A stretch of 64,000 nucleotides of DNA from Paenibacillus sp. GP183 (GCF_900104695.1 NZ_FNSW01000001.1:3590001-3654000); one strand, 5' to 3'; counted from the first letter of the stretch, positions 55,198 to 64,000 are shown. Notes: generated by a model from the sequence alone, not told the origin. Numbers and translations are program-made.

Positions 55198-57249
55198 TTG
55201 ATTCAAAAGTATACTGCATGGAACATCTTACTGCGTAAAGTGCTTTGGTGGCTCGTAATCATTGGACTCCTGACCGCTTTGCCCCTTGCCTACGTAAGAC
55301 ATCAGACAGAAAACTCAGCCAATCAGGTGGAGTTCGTTTTCGATTATCGCGATTTGCTGGATATTTCCACTACTAAAACCAATCCCCCCGAATTCGTAAA
55401 AGCCCAACTGAAAAGGATGAAAGAGTCGGGAGTAGGGTCTTTAGCTGTGTACGAAGCCACCCTTTCGGAGCTGCAGGAGAGCCGTCGGATCGACTTGTTT
55501 GATTCTCATGAAGCCATGGCCTTAACGCAAACCCCGAGCTTGCCTAATGAAAATTTCACTTACATTCTGTTTGCTGACCCAGGGACACAGCAGAAGCTGC
55601 AGCCGATAATTGAAAAGGCGTTTGCCGATTTGAATGTGAAAACAAGACCTTGGAGCTATAAAAACAAGCAAGGCATGATCATTGAGCAAAGCAAAGATGA
55701 AGCTTCCATGAGACCTATGGATCCTGATCCGCTCACGTTAAACGCGCTGAAAGAGCAAGGCTTTCAAATCGTGGTTCGACTATCGAATCACAGGCCGTTT
55801 GTCGCCAAAGACATGGATAGTCTGCTGCAGCAGCTTCAAGGCTATGGGGTAAAACGGATTATTGTGGACGGGGAAGCCGTACCCGGCTATACCGAAGATA
55901 AAGCCCAAGCGAACTTGAAACAAATGGCTCAACTGATGAATAAATATCGCATCGGTCTGGCAGCCATTGAACTGCTGAAGGAACCGCAAAGAGGCTTTAG
56001 CACGTTAGCCAAGGATATTCAGTTCAATGTGGTGCGGCTGCATTCCTTTACGGAGAAGGATTCAGACAAGCTGACGGATAACGTTTTGAAAAAAGATCTG
56101 GATCAGCTGGTACAAGCCACGGCCGACCGCTTTGTTCTTGCTGTAAAAGACCGAAACATCCGGATGGTTTTCCTTAATGCGAGACCAACGAAGAGTGTAG
56201 ATAGAGCTGTTGTGCTGGATCCACTTGAACCGATCTATGCGAGTTTGCATGGGCAAGATGGTGCCGTACAGCGCATTGAAAAAGTGGGCTTTACTGATGG
56301 TCCTGCCCAAGCTTTTAAAGTAGAATCCACCAGCTGGCAAAAAATTGCAAGGGTCTTCGTTTTGCTGGGAGGCGTAAGTTTAATTACATTGCTAGTTGCT
56401 TATTTTTACCCCCAAGCAGCCTTATTTGTTTTCGTCATTGGCTTGGTAGGAGCAGCTGGACTGCATACACTTTCTTCCAATATATACGGACAAACGCTGG
56501 CGCTTGGAGTTGCTATAAGTTCACCCAGTATTGCTCTTATGCTTGCAATTCGTTCCGTTCGATCCGGGCAGGCGGCCAAGTGGCGATCCGGCCTTGCTTA
56601 TGCCTTGTGGCAGCTGGTGAAAACAACGGCTATTTCGTTGATCGGCGTCGTTTATCTCATAGCGCTGCTGAATCAGATTACGTATTTCCTGGTGATCGAT
56701 CAATTTAGAGGAGTCAGCCTCCTGCATACAGTCCCTATTGGAATCGTCTTGCTTTATCTGCTTTTCTTCAGTGAGAATCTGACGTACGAGATGAAGCGGA
56801 AAAGGCTGAAAAACATGCTGTCTTCCAACATTCGGGTGCTCTGGTTAGTTCTGTCGGTCGTAGCCCTCGCTGCCGGTTATTACTATCTATCCCGCACAGG
56901 AAATGCCGGACAAGCCTCCGCCTTTGAAAAAATATTTAGGTCTTTCCTGGAAAATACACTCGGTATTCGACCGAGAACGAAGGAATTTCTGCTGGCGCAT
57001 CCACTCTTTCTGTTAGGAGCCTATTTATCCGTTCGCCATAAAAATGCAGTGTATTTGCTGCTCTTTGGCGTTGTTGGACAGCTGTCTATCGTCGATACCT
57101 TCGCCCATCTGCATACACCGATCTTTGTTTCCGGAATACGGATTGTCTATGGTCTCCTATTTGGAACATTGTTCGGACTGATATTTATCGCCATATGGGA
57201 AATTCTAACGAGGAGTTGGAAACGATGGGTTCCCCCGTTCAAAGGATAG
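55198..57249 (+). CDS. DUF5693-type multi-span membrane protein
   Basis: A 683-aa protein of unknown function. One N-terminal membrane helix (about residues 12-35) is followed by an extracytoplasmic domain of about 350 residues. That domain has a TIM-barrel-like alternation (VEFVFDYRDLLDIS near the start; GYGVKRIIVDGEAVPGY in the middle; IRMVFLNARPTKS near the end). About eight C-terminal membrane helices follow. The start is TTG 55198 with AGGAGTG upstream. It overlaps csaB by 25 bases and so is translationally coupled to it, which suggests a shared role in pyruvylated wall polymer assembly or transport. Confidence 0.82.
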   Translation: MIQKYTAWNILLRKVLWWLVIIGLLTALPLAYVRHQTENSANQVEFVFDYRDLLDISTTKTNPPEFVKAQLKRMKESGVGSLAVYEATLSELQESRRIDLFDSHEAMALTQTPSLPNENFTYILFADPGTQQKLQPIIEKAFADLNVKTRPWSYKNKQGMIIEQSKDEASMRPMDPDPLTLNALKEQGFQIVVRLSNHRPFVAKDMDSLLQQLQGYGVKRIIVDGEAVPGYTEDKAQANLKQMAQLMNKYRIGLAAIELLKEPQRGFSTLAKDIQFNVVRLHSFTEKDSDKLTDNVLKKDLDQLVQATADRFVLAVKDRNIRMVFLNARPTKSVDRAVVLDPLEPIYASLHGQDGAVQRIEKVGFTDGPAQAFKVESTSWQKIARVFVLLGGVSLITLLVAYFYPQAALFVFVIGLVGAAGLHTLSSNIYGQTLALGVAISSPSIALMLAIRSVRSGQAAKWRSGLAYALWQLVKTTAISLIGVVYLIALLNQITYFLVIDQFRGVSLLHTVPIGIVLLYLLFFSENLTYEMKRKRLKNMLSSNIRVLWLVLSVVALAAGYYYLSRTGNAGQASAFEKIFRSFLENTLGIRPRTKEFLLAHPLFLLGAYLSVRHKNAVYLLLFGVVGQLSIVDTFAHLHTPIFVSGIRIVYGLLFGTLFGLIFIAIWEILTRSWKRWVPPFKG

Positions 57250-58340
57250 TTCTGTCCGGCTATTACGGATATGGCAACAGTGGGGATGAGGCAGTTCTTC
57301 AATCGATTCTCTTCGCATTAGAGGAACAAGGCGCCAAACTCGGCATCCGGATTGAGCCCATTGTGCTCTCGGGAAACCCTGAACAAACGGTTCAAATGTA
57401 CGGCGTGAGGGTATATCATCGTATGCAGCCCCTGCAAGTGCTTCAAGCCTTGCGGGAAAGCGACGGGCTCATCAGCGGCGGGGGCAGCTTGCTCCAGGAT
57501 GCAACAAGCGCTAAGTCCATTCCCTATTATTTGGGTATATTAAAGTTAGCCCAATGGATGGGCAAGCCGACGTTTGTTTATTCACAGGGCATCGGCCCGG
57601 TGAACCGCCGGATGTTCAACGGCTGGATCCGCTCCGTGTTCCAGCGGTGCCGGTACATCTCGGTCCGCGACACGGAGTCCGCGGACCTTCTGGCTTCGAT
57701 GCGCCTCCCCCGGGAGCGCATCGAGGTCGTGCCCGACCCGGTCATGGGCCTGCCGCTGGGCAGCGAAGCTGCTGCGGCCAGCCCCTTGCCCGGGGCGGGC
57801 TTGCGGACGGTCGGCGTGTCCGTCCGCTTTTGGAACCGGGACCGCTCGGAGCTGGAAGCTCTTTCGCGGTCCCTGGCATCGCTGCTCGCAGCCCGCAACG
57901 TGCGGCTGCGGTTCCTGCCCTTCCACCTCCCGGAGGACGAGGTGGCCTCGAGCTACGTGATCGACCGCTTGGGCGGGGATCACGGGGAGCGGGTGGAGAT
58001 GGTGCGAGGCCTCGCCCATCCCCAGGAGATGCTCCATCAGGTCGCGAGCTGTGACCTGATGATCGGGATGCGGCTGCATGCGCTGATTTATGCAGCCTCG
58101 CAGTACGTGCCTATGGTCGGAATTTCGTACGATCCGAAGATCGACCAATTCCTCCATAGGCTGGGTATGACGGCAGCGGCATCTACAGCGAGCTTCGATG
58201 CTGCTGCCGTAACGGCGGAGGCCATCCGCTTGCTGGATGGCCGGGAGGCTTGGGCGGCTGACAAGCAAGCCGCCATCGCGCAGCTCAAGGCCGATGCGCA
58301 GCGCCCTGCGGCCCAGATCTTGTCTTTACTCTTGAAGTAA
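57225..58340 (+). CDS. csaB: Polysaccharide pyruvyl transferase CsaB
   Basis: Adds a ketal-linked pyruvate to secondary cell wall polymer, the modification that SLH domains recognise. The 371-aa protein has the N-terminal ILSGYYGYGNSGDEAVL-type motif (read VLSGYYGYGNSGDEA), GGGSLLQDATS, and C-terminal MIGMRLHALIYA. ATG 57225 with GAGGAGT upstream is chosen. From about 57580 to 58100 the gene is much more GC-rich than its own start and its neighbours. The last codons (SLLLK, stop) are part of a unit that is tandemly repeated downstream. Confidence 0.93.
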   Translation: MGSPVQRIVLSGYYGYGNSGDEAVLQSILFALEEQGAKLGIRIEPIVLSGNPEQTVQMYGVRVYHRMQPLQVLQALRESDGLISGGGSLLQDATSAKSIPYYLGILKLAQWMGKPTFVYSQGIGPVNRRMFNGWIRSVFQRCRYISVRDTESADLLASMRLPRERIEVVPDPVMGLPLGSEAAAASPLPGAGLRTVGVSVRFWNRDRSELEALSRSLASLLAARNVRLRFLPFHLPEDEVASSYVIDRLGGDHGERVEMVRGLAHPQEMLHQVASCDLMIGMRLHALIYAASQYVPMVGISYDPKIDQFLHRLGMTAAASTASFDAAAVTAEAIRLLDGREAWAADKQAAIAQLKADAQRPAAQILSLLLK

Positions 58341-58565
58341 GCGAGCCTTGCGGCGCATGCATGTGCCCTTTGCTCTTGAAGTAAGCGAGCCTTGCTGCGC
58401 ATGCTTTTGCCCTTTCTCTTGAAGTAAGCGAGCCTTGCCCGCGCATACATGTGCCCTTGCTCTCGAAGTAAGCGAGCCACGTCGCGCATGCTTTTGCCCT
58501 TGCTCTTGATGTGCGCATCCTTTTGCCTTGCCCTTGCTCTTGATGTGCGCATGCTTTTGAAACAT
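58329..58565 (+). repeat. Degenerate tandem repeat derived from the 3' end of csaB
   Basis: CTCTTGAAGTAAGCGAGCC recurs at 58329, 58373, 58416 and (one mismatch) 58460. Each is followed by a GCGCATGC-type segment and TGCCCTT, giving a period of 43-44. Two shortened copies (CTCTTGATGTGCGCAT) start at 58503 and 58537. The first copy is the coding end and stop codon of csaB itself; the others are outside the gene. Confidence 0.93.
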
Positions 58566-58652
58566 CTGCCGCACACCTTGTGAAAGCATCACTGCCACCC
58601 AACTACCTGCAAAAAGTACAGTTCATTTTTCAGGAATCAATCTTTTTAGATA

Positions 58653-58791
58653 ACTAAATGTAAAATGTACAGTTACTTTCTCCACTATTTGATCATTTGG
58701 GGTTTTTGCCCCGAATTAGCTGCAGGTTTTACACTTGGATCACCTAAAATCACAATTTCAAACGAAAATACATGTACATTTTACATTTAGT
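58653..58791. repeat. Perfect 19-bp inverted repeat in the csaB-tagA intergenic region
   Basis: ACTAAATGTAAAATGTACA (58653-58671) and its exact reverse complement (58773-58791) flank 101 AT-rich bases. No frame is coded between them and no target duplication is visible beside the arms. The rest of 58566-59020 is AT-rich without a recognisable gene. Confidence 0.85.
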
Positions 58792-59020
58792 CCGGAGTAG
58801 GTCGCCTGAATTTGCCTTTGATTTTCAATGTTAGATTTCAATGTCAAATTTCATAAACCGGTTACTTTTGAAGCTTTATTGGATTATAAGCTCGTTATTT
58901 AGAGGAAATCAGCAAGCTCGCTGCGAATATTCAACGTTAAGCACTCGAAAATACTTTTCTTTTCATTGAATATACGCAACTAAATTCTTGATCATAGCGT
59001 CAAAAAGGATGAGGGTATTC

Positions 59021-59809
59021 ATGAGCCTAGAGGCCGTATCGTCAGAAATGGGGGCCGCGCCAATTAAGAACTTTCCCAAAGTGAACATCTTCGGTGTTCC
59101 CATATCCAAAATGAACATGAAACAAACCGTGTCCTACTTGACGGATGCGATTGAAAACAGGCTTCCGCAGCATGTGATTACAGCCAATCCCATTATGGTC
59201 ATGTCCGCCGTTGAGGATCGCAATTATTTGGCCATGATGAAGCAGGCCGAATTGATTGTTCCCGACGGTACCGGCGTTGTGTGGGCTGCTGGTTACGTCG
59301 GTGAGCCTGTGGCGGAGCGTGTGACAGGCTTTGATTTGGTCCATGAGCTGATGAGGATCGGCGATCGGCTGAATTGGAAGGTGTACATGCTCGGCACTTC
59401 GACGGAAATGATTGAAGCCGCAGCAAGTAAGCTGAAGGATATGTATCCAGGCATACAAATAGTTGGGTGTCGAAATGGTTATTTTAAGGAAGAGCAAGAT
59501 GCTGAAGTGATTCAGGATATTGTACATGCTGCTCCTGATCTATTATTGGTAGGCAGATCGTCTGCGACACAAGAGCCTTGGATCGCAAAATATAAGCATC
59601 AGCTCCAGGTTCCTGTTATGATGGGCGTCGGCGGAAGCTTTGACGTGCTGGCGGGTAAACTGAAACGTGCACCGGTACTTTTTCAAAAACTGCGGTTAGA
59701 ATGGTTTTACCGTCTGCTGCAGGAGCCTTGGCGATATAAAAGGATGCTCACGCTTCCGAAATTTGCAGTGAAAGTGATTCGCGAAAAAGAGAAAGTCACA
59801 AAACCATGA
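59021..59809 (+). CDS. tagA: N-acetylmannosaminyltransferase TagA/WecG family
   Basis: Transfers ManNAc from UDP-ManNAc to GlcNAc-PP-undecaprenol, the second step of the wall-polymer linkage unit, at the cytoplasmic face. In the 262-aa protein the GT26 motifs are FGVPISKMNMKQTV, ITANPIMVMSA, VPDGTGVVWAA and GVGGSFDVLAGKLKRAP, with a basic C-terminal LEWFYRLLQEPWRYKR that binds the membrane. ATG 59021 is preferred (AAGGATGAGGG upstream); ATG 59009 is possible. It uses the product of mnaA and the lipid made by tagO. Confidence 0.94.
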   Translation: MSLEAVSSEMGAAPIKNFPKVNIFGVPISKMNMKQTVSYLTDAIENRLPQHVITANPIMVMSAVEDRNYLAMMKQAELIVPDGTGVVWAAGYVGEPVAERVTGFDLVHELMRIGDRLNWKVYMLGTSTEMIEAAASKLKDMYPGIQIVGCRNGYFKEEQDAEVIQDIVHAAPDLLLVGRSSATQEPWIAKYKHQLQVPVMMGVGGSFDVLAGKLKRAPVLFQKLRLEWFYRLLQEPWRYKRMLTLPKFAVKVIREKEKVTKP

Positions 59810-59859
59810 AAATAACTTTGAAAATGACCTGAAAACGGTCAATTTGCGTGAATACCGTA

Positions 59860-59889
59860 TTGGTGTTTCAAATATAAGTGGAGTATAAT
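59860..59889 (+). promoter_or_regulatory. Possible promoter of tagO
   Basis: TATAAT at 59884-59889 with a weak TTGGTG 18 bases upstream. The -10 is good, the -35 poor. Confidence 0.4.
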
Positions 59890-59936
59890 TCTCGGCGGCG
59901 GGTCAAACTGCCCAGAGAGTAGAGGGGCTGGAGAAA

Positions 59937-61049
59937 ATGTACTTGTACGGATTATATGCGATCGGGTTTGTTGCATCATGCTTAATGGCACTGCTGTTAA
60001 CGCCTTTGGTCAAAAAATTTGCCTTTTGGGTAGGAGCCGTAGACGCGCCGAACCATCGGAAGGTACATACCAGAATCATGCCGCGCCTTGGAGGGTTGGC
60101 CATCTTTTTGGCTTTCGTCGGTGCGTACTTTGTCATTTCACCTGCACTCGAAGCTTTTTATTCGGATGCCGGCCTTGGAATTCTTGCAGGCGGGTTCGTT
60201 ATTGTTCTTACAGGAGCACTCGACGACCGTTTTCAGTTATCCCCCAAGTGGAAGCTGCTGGGCCAAATCATTGCCGCATTCATCGTCGTTTCCTTCGGGC
60301 TCAAAATTGACCTGGTCAACATTCCGTTCGGTGAAACGAATTTAGATATAGGCTGGTTAAGTATCCCCATCACGATTTTATGGATCGTCGGCGTGTCCAA
60401 CGCCATTAATCTGATCGACGGATTGGACGGCCTCTCGGCGGGTGTATCCGGTATTGCTACCATAACCATTCTTATTCTTGCTCTTATGATGCCAAATGTG
60501 ACCGTTGTGCTGCTCAGCGTCATTTTACTTGGAAGCATTGTCGGGTTTATGTTTTACAATTTCCATCCGGCCAAAATCTTTATGGGCGATTCCGGGGCCT
60601 TATTTCTTGGCTTTGCGCTCGCTACATTATCGATCATGGGCTTTAAGCAAGCTGCCGTTGTTTCCTTGTTAATTCCTATTATGATCCTTGGCGTCCCCTT
60701 GTCGGATACCTTCTTCGCCATCATGCGTCGTTATGTCAATAAAATGCCTATCTCGGCGCCGGATAAGAGCCATCTTCACCACTGCTTGCTGCAGCTCGGC
60801 TTTAGCCATCGTACCACCGTCCTTATCATCTATGGGATAGCCTTGGTTTTTGGAGGCTGCGCAGTCGTTTGCTCCGTTCTTTTGTCACAGGAAATGACCT
60901 GGGTCGTTACACTCGTTATGGTGGCGTTGCTCCTGGTTATACTGCTTGGTGCAGAGGCCCTCGGAATTATCAGCAAAAGCCGCAAACCAATCTTGGGCTT
61001 CCTTCAAAGGCTTGCCGGTAAAAGAGTTCAAAATCGCATGGGCAAGTAA
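59937..61049 (+). CDS. tagO: Undecaprenyl-phosphate GlcNAc-1-phosphate transferase
   Basis: Starts wall-polymer synthesis by placing GlcNAc-1-phosphate on undecaprenyl phosphate. The 370-aa protein has about 11 membrane spans and the family motifs DAPNHRKVHT, VLTGALDDRFQL (catalytic Asp pair), NAINLIDGLDGLSAG, MGDSGALFLGF, and KSHLHHCLLQLG. It could equally be called WecA-like; with tagA next to it, teichoic-acid-type or SLH-binding polymer synthesis is the natural role. GAGGGGCTGG lies upstream of the ATG. Confidence 0.94.
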   Translation: MYLYGLYAIGFVASCLMALLLTPLVKKFAFWVGAVDAPNHRKVHTRIMPRLGGLAIFLAFVGAYFVISPALEAFYSDAGLGILAGGFVIVLTGALDDRFQLSPKWKLLGQIIAAFIVVSFGLKIDLVNIPFGETNLDIGWLSIPITILWIVGVSNAINLIDGLDGLSAGVSGIATITILILALMMPNVTVVLLSVILLGSIVGFMFYNFHPAKIFMGDSGALFLGFALATLSIMGFKQAAVVSLLIPIMILGVPLSDTFFAIMRRYVNKMPISAPDKSHLHHCLLQLGFSHRTTVLIIYGIALVFGGCAVVCSVLLSQEMTWVVTLVMVALLLVILLGAEALGIISKSRKPILGFLQRLAGKRVQNRMGK

Positions 61050-61070
61050 TAAAATGCCCCGATAATCCAT

Positions 61071-61105
61071 AAAGTCCTTTCCTGAAAGTCGGAAGGGGCT
61101 TTTTG
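61071..61105 (+). terminator. Rho-independent terminator after tagO
   Basis: AAGTCCTTTCC and GGAAGGGGCTT pair around TGAAAGTC, followed by TTTTGTTT. Confidence 0.88.
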
Positions 61106-61209
61106 TTTGCGATTTTTAGGTTATTCATCCTATAAACATTCGCGCCAATGGAACCGATATAACACGTATACCAAATTCATGTTTTGTACAAAAGGAGAGG
61201 TTTTCAACC

Positions 61210-64000
61210 ATGAAGCAAAAGCGAACACTAGTCTGGGTTATTCTCGCGGCGATGCTCGTATCGCTCTTTCCCTTTGCTCCAGCCGGAGTTGTCCAAGCGG
61301 CGCCAGCCTATTTTGTTCCTGACGATAGCGGCATATCTGCATCCAATTCCCTTACTTTGAGCACCTTGCAGCGCTCTGCACTCAGCGGTGGTGCCATTGT
61401 TTCTAATGGTAAAGTTACCATTCCGGGTACCCTCAGCTTTGTAGACAAAGATGGCATAACCGTAACCGTCGACCAACTGGTGAATGACCCGACCACTTCA
61501 ACACCAGGAAATTTGGTGCTTAAGCCAGATCCTGCCCATACATACAATAAAGCCGTATCTGCGACAACAACACGCTTCTCGGCAGATAATCTGGACATGT
61601 ATCCAGGCTTCAACCGAATCACGTTCACAGGAACTCAAGGCGGAATTCCTAGAACGGCTGTCTTTTATATTTTATATGATGCTGTTCCTTTCATGTCCAA
61701 CCTTACTGTATCGGCAGGAGGCAGCCCGGCCCAAAATCTTAGCTCGGGCGCCGCCAGTGTAGTTGTATCAGCGGCTCAAATTCTGCTTCAAGGAACCGCA
61801 CAAAATACCACTCAGCTTACAGTAGATATTAATGGAAACGCGAACTCCAAAGCCTCAGTTACGGTTCCGGCTACAGGTAACTTTAATGTTCCGCCTTTAA
61901 GCTTTACGGCGGGACTTAATACCGTAAACATGACTTTGTCTAATGGTGCAAATACAATAAGTTTAACTCGTTCCTTGTATTACTATGATCTAAACAATCC
62001 TATTATTGATATGAGCATTACACACACGGGTGACCCAACGGATCCTCCTAATCAACCGATTATGAATCAAACTGTAAAACCAGTGTTAACGGGTACCACC
62101 GGGGCAAAAGGCGATTTAAAAGTAAAAATGTTGATTCCTTTTATGTCACCGACATTTAATACGGCGAATGCAACCTTTACTTTGAATGGGATCAATGTTA
62201 CTTCCAAAGTAACCCCAGCGCCGGTGGAAACCGTTATACCAAGTTCACCTTCCTATAAATTAATCGATTTTACAATCTCGGCCTATGATTTTAATACGAC
62301 TTCAACTGTACCAGATATTGATCAAACGGTGAGCCTTGATGTGTATTATAACGGCTTTCACTTTGTAACCAAGCCGCCTCTTCCCTCATTTAATTATTAT
62401 CCGGGAAGCAATCAAATACAGAATGTATGGCAAATAACGGGATACCCATCAACGATTACGACTTACGATGTTGATCCAACCATTAGTGTTAAGCCATTAA
62501 ATAACAGTGAAGTTACTTCGCCCAATTTTTACATTTTAGTAAAAGCTCAAAAAACTTTAACAGATACTAAAGGAACCCCAGCAACTACACCTTCTTATAA
62601 TTCAGCACTTAATTTAAAGGCATTTTTACAGCCAATTGGAACTAACGTTATCCTTGAGTCTGTAGGATACTATTATAATAGCTCAGGAACCAGAGATGAT
62701 ACCTATCAAGTATATAAAGTGTCCGGAATCCCATCAGGAACACAGCAGATCAGATTTCAGGTGGTAGGTAGCGCTGCCAGTCCAACTTTTGATACGACAG
62801 TTACTTATGTCAATAAAAACTATATTAATATAGATACGTTAATTGATGGTCAGACTATTAAGTATGACTCCAAGATAAGTGTTGCTCCAACAGTAAATGT
62901 CCAAGGGTCTTTTACTGGCAGTGACCCCATACTTAGCGGTACATTGGATGTAAATGGGACTACCCGTACACTATATTCGTCCTCATCATCTTCACCTTCA
63001 TTTAATCTTAATTTGGCCATACCGAGTGAACTGCATGTAGGAAAGAATACACTTACGTTCACAGGGAAATTTTCGCAATCAGGTTCGGTAGTTCTTACAG
63101 TAACTAAAGTAATAACCTTATATGTAGTGGATACCTATGTTCCGGTGATTACTCAGATACAGCCGACTATAATTCCAGCAACACGAATAGGTCTTCCTCC
63201 TATGAGCAGTTCTACTTTAACAGCTATTCTATCTACAATCTTTGTGAGTCAACCTGATATTCTATTTCAAAATAACCATTATGTCACAAGCCTTAATTCT
63301 CATGACTTTACCTTTAGAGCTACTGGAGCTACACGCGCAATCTTGAAGCAAGGTTCTACAGTGATCATGGATGCAGCAATTCCTACTTCTGCGATAAACA
63401 CACAAATACCGGCTGCTTCACCATTGTATGCTTATGACATTACTGGATCGGAAACTGACTTTGTTATCAGGGTCAAGGATCTGCAGTCTACGGCTCCAGG
63501 TACTCAAACCTATGTATTGCAATTATATAATGCTGCTGGAGCAAGCATTAGCCAGACCCTGCAGGTGGAGCGGATATATTCGGATTCCAGAGTTATCTCA
63601 CCGCAGCCTAATTCCGGCAATCAAATTGTGGTCACCAAGAACTTTGTCCATTTTGATGTTGAAGCCGAAGGTGCTACTGAGGTTCAAGTTGACGGCAAAC
63701 CGGCTGTAGCCCGAACAGATATTAGTAATCGTTTCATCCTTGATTATATTGGATTAAAACCGGACAAAGAAACCCCAATCAAAATCACAATTAAAAGAGG
63801 AGCCTTAACAACAACGAAGACGGTGAGTGTATTTTATACCAGCACCGTAAATGTAGATTCTGAATTTATGGAAAAGCTGTCAGCTAAGCATACAGTTTTT
63901 AATAAAGACCTCGAGCTTTCCTTTCCAAGAGGAACAGTTTTAAAAAGAGTAATCAGCGCACAATATCCAACGACAAAAATTTATAATCAGACGAACCTGC
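61210..64000 (+). CDS. Very large secreted cell-surface protein, N-terminal 930 residues (3' end outside window)
   Basis: Open from ATG 61210 (AAAGGAGAGG upstream) to the window edge without a stop. Residues 1-30 form a signal peptide (MKQKRT, hydrophobic core, cleavage near VVQAAPA). The rest is Thr/Ser/Asn rich with few Cys and many short beta-strand patterns. Segments such as ITFTGTQGG, GLNTVNMTLSNGAN and GKNTLTFTGKF look like repeated Ig-like units. Codon use is more AT-rich than in tagO. I recognise no enzyme motif. It may be an S-layer-like or adhesion protein; SLH repeats, if any, would be in the unseen part. Confidence 0.85.
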   Translation, partial: MKQKRTLVWVILAAMLVSLFPFAPAGVVQAAPAYFVPDDSGISASNSLTLSTLQRSALSGGAIVSNGKVTIPGTLSFVDKDGITVTVDQLVNDPTTSTPGNLVLKPDPAHTYNKAVSATTTRFSADNLDMYPGFNRITFTGTQGGIPRTAVFYILYDAVPFMSNLTVSAGGSPAQNLSSGAASVVVSAAQILLQGTAQNTTQLTVDINGNANSKASVTVPATGNFNVPPLSFTAGLNTVNMTLSNGANTISLTRSLYYYDLNNPIIDMSITHTGDPTDPPNQPIMNQTVKPVLTGTTGAKGDLKVKMLIPFMSPTFNTANATFTLNGINVTSKVTPAPVETVIPSSPSYKLIDFTISAYDFNTTSTVPDIDQTVSLDVYYNGFHFVTKPPLPSFNYYPGSNQIQNVWQITGYPSTITTYDVDPTISVKPLNNSEVTSPNFYILVKAQKTLTDTKGTPATTPSYNSALNLKAFLQPIGTNVILESVGYYYNSSGTRDDTYQVYKVSGIPSGTQQIRFQVVGSAASPTFDTTVTYVNKNYINIDTLIDGQTIKYDSKISVAPTVNVQGSFTGSDPILSGTLDVNGTTRTLYSSSSSSPSFNLNLAIPSELHVGKNTLTFTGKFSQSGSVVLTVTKVITLYVVDTYVPVITQIQPTIIPATRIGLPPMSSSTLTAILSTIFVSQPDILFQNNHYVTSLNSHDFTFRATGATRAILKQGSTVIMDAAIPTSAINTQIPAASPLYAYDITGSETDFVIRVKDLQSTAPGTQTYVLQLYNAAGASISQTLQVERIYSDSRVISPQPNSGNQIVVTKNFVHFDVEAEGATEVQVDGKPAVARTDISNRFILDYIGLKPDKETPIKITIKRGALTTTKTVSVFYTSTVNVDSEFMEKLSAKHTVFNKDLELSFPRGTVLKRVISAQYPTTKIYNQTNL

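Noticed and set aside
58285-58602. Repeat proteins on the minus strand below csaB (about 90-160 codons)
   Set aside because: The apparent protein repeats simply reflect the DNA tandem array derived from the csaB end; there is no ribosome-binding site or domain.

Overview
The window is about 50% GC and comes from a spore-forming, low-to-mid-GC Gram-positive bacterium. It is most likely a member of the Paenibacillaceae (Paenibacillus or a close relative). The evidence is an SspP-type spore protein, spoIIR, spoIID, spoIIQ and spoIIID, S-layer-homology (SLH) proteins with csaB, an 11-subunit nuo operon without nuoEFG, and a Bacillales core gene order (prfA-prmC-spoIIR-ywlC-mntP-ywlE-rpiB-ywlG-glyA-upp-mnaA-atp; murA-spoIID-spoIIQ-spoIIID-mbl-flhO-flhP-fabZ). 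The species call is inference; the gene content is seen directly.

Layout. 1-3.4 kb: the end of serS, tRNA-Ser(UGA), two small SLH-domain surface proteins and a group of small genes including sspP. 3.4-7.9 kb: an MFS exporter, then bioY divergent from an ECF energising module in which the second ATPase and the T component are one protein; a perfect BirA-type operator lies between the divergent genes. 8-12.8 kb is the accessory stretch: tRNA-Arg(CCU), an ECF sigma-factor remnant, tadA, an IS200/IS605 element (broken tnpA, intact tnpB), a c-di-GMP-I riboswitch in front of a PilZ protein, and a Doc/AbrB-type toxin-antitoxin pair. 13-24 kb: ychF, prfA-prmC, spoIIR, ywlC, mntP, ywlE, a ZTP riboswitch in front of rpiB-ywlG-glyA, upp and mnaA. 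24-31.4 kb: atpZ-atpI-atpBEFHAGDC. 31.6-41.7 kb: nuoABCDHIJKLMN. 42-49 kb: an SLH-anchored subtilase, ywzB, murA, spoIID, spoIIQ, spoIIID. 49-58.3 kb: mbl, flhO, flhP, a small EpuA-like protein, a CDP-alcohol phosphatidyltransferase, fabZ, pgcA, a DUF5693-type protein, csaB. 58.3-64 kb: noncoding repeats, tagA, tagO and the first 930 codons of a very large secreted protein that runs off the window.

How the genes fit together. One theme is energy conversion (complex I and ATP synthase side by side). A second is the envelope: mnaA, tagO and tagA supply ManNAc-containing wall-polymer precursors, csaB pyruvylates the secondary wall polymer, and the SLH proteins bind it. A third is sporulation. 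Three ligand- or cofactor-responsive switches are visible: BirA operator (biotin), c-di-GMP-I riboswitch and ZTP riboswitch.

The most original observation is a structured element directly in front of the ribosome-binding sites of atpC (three tandem 40-bp copies) and of the phosphatidyltransferase gene at 52.3 kb. The two loci share flanking sequence while their hairpin stems differ by compensatory base changes, which suggests a conserved RNA structure that I cannot assign to a known family.
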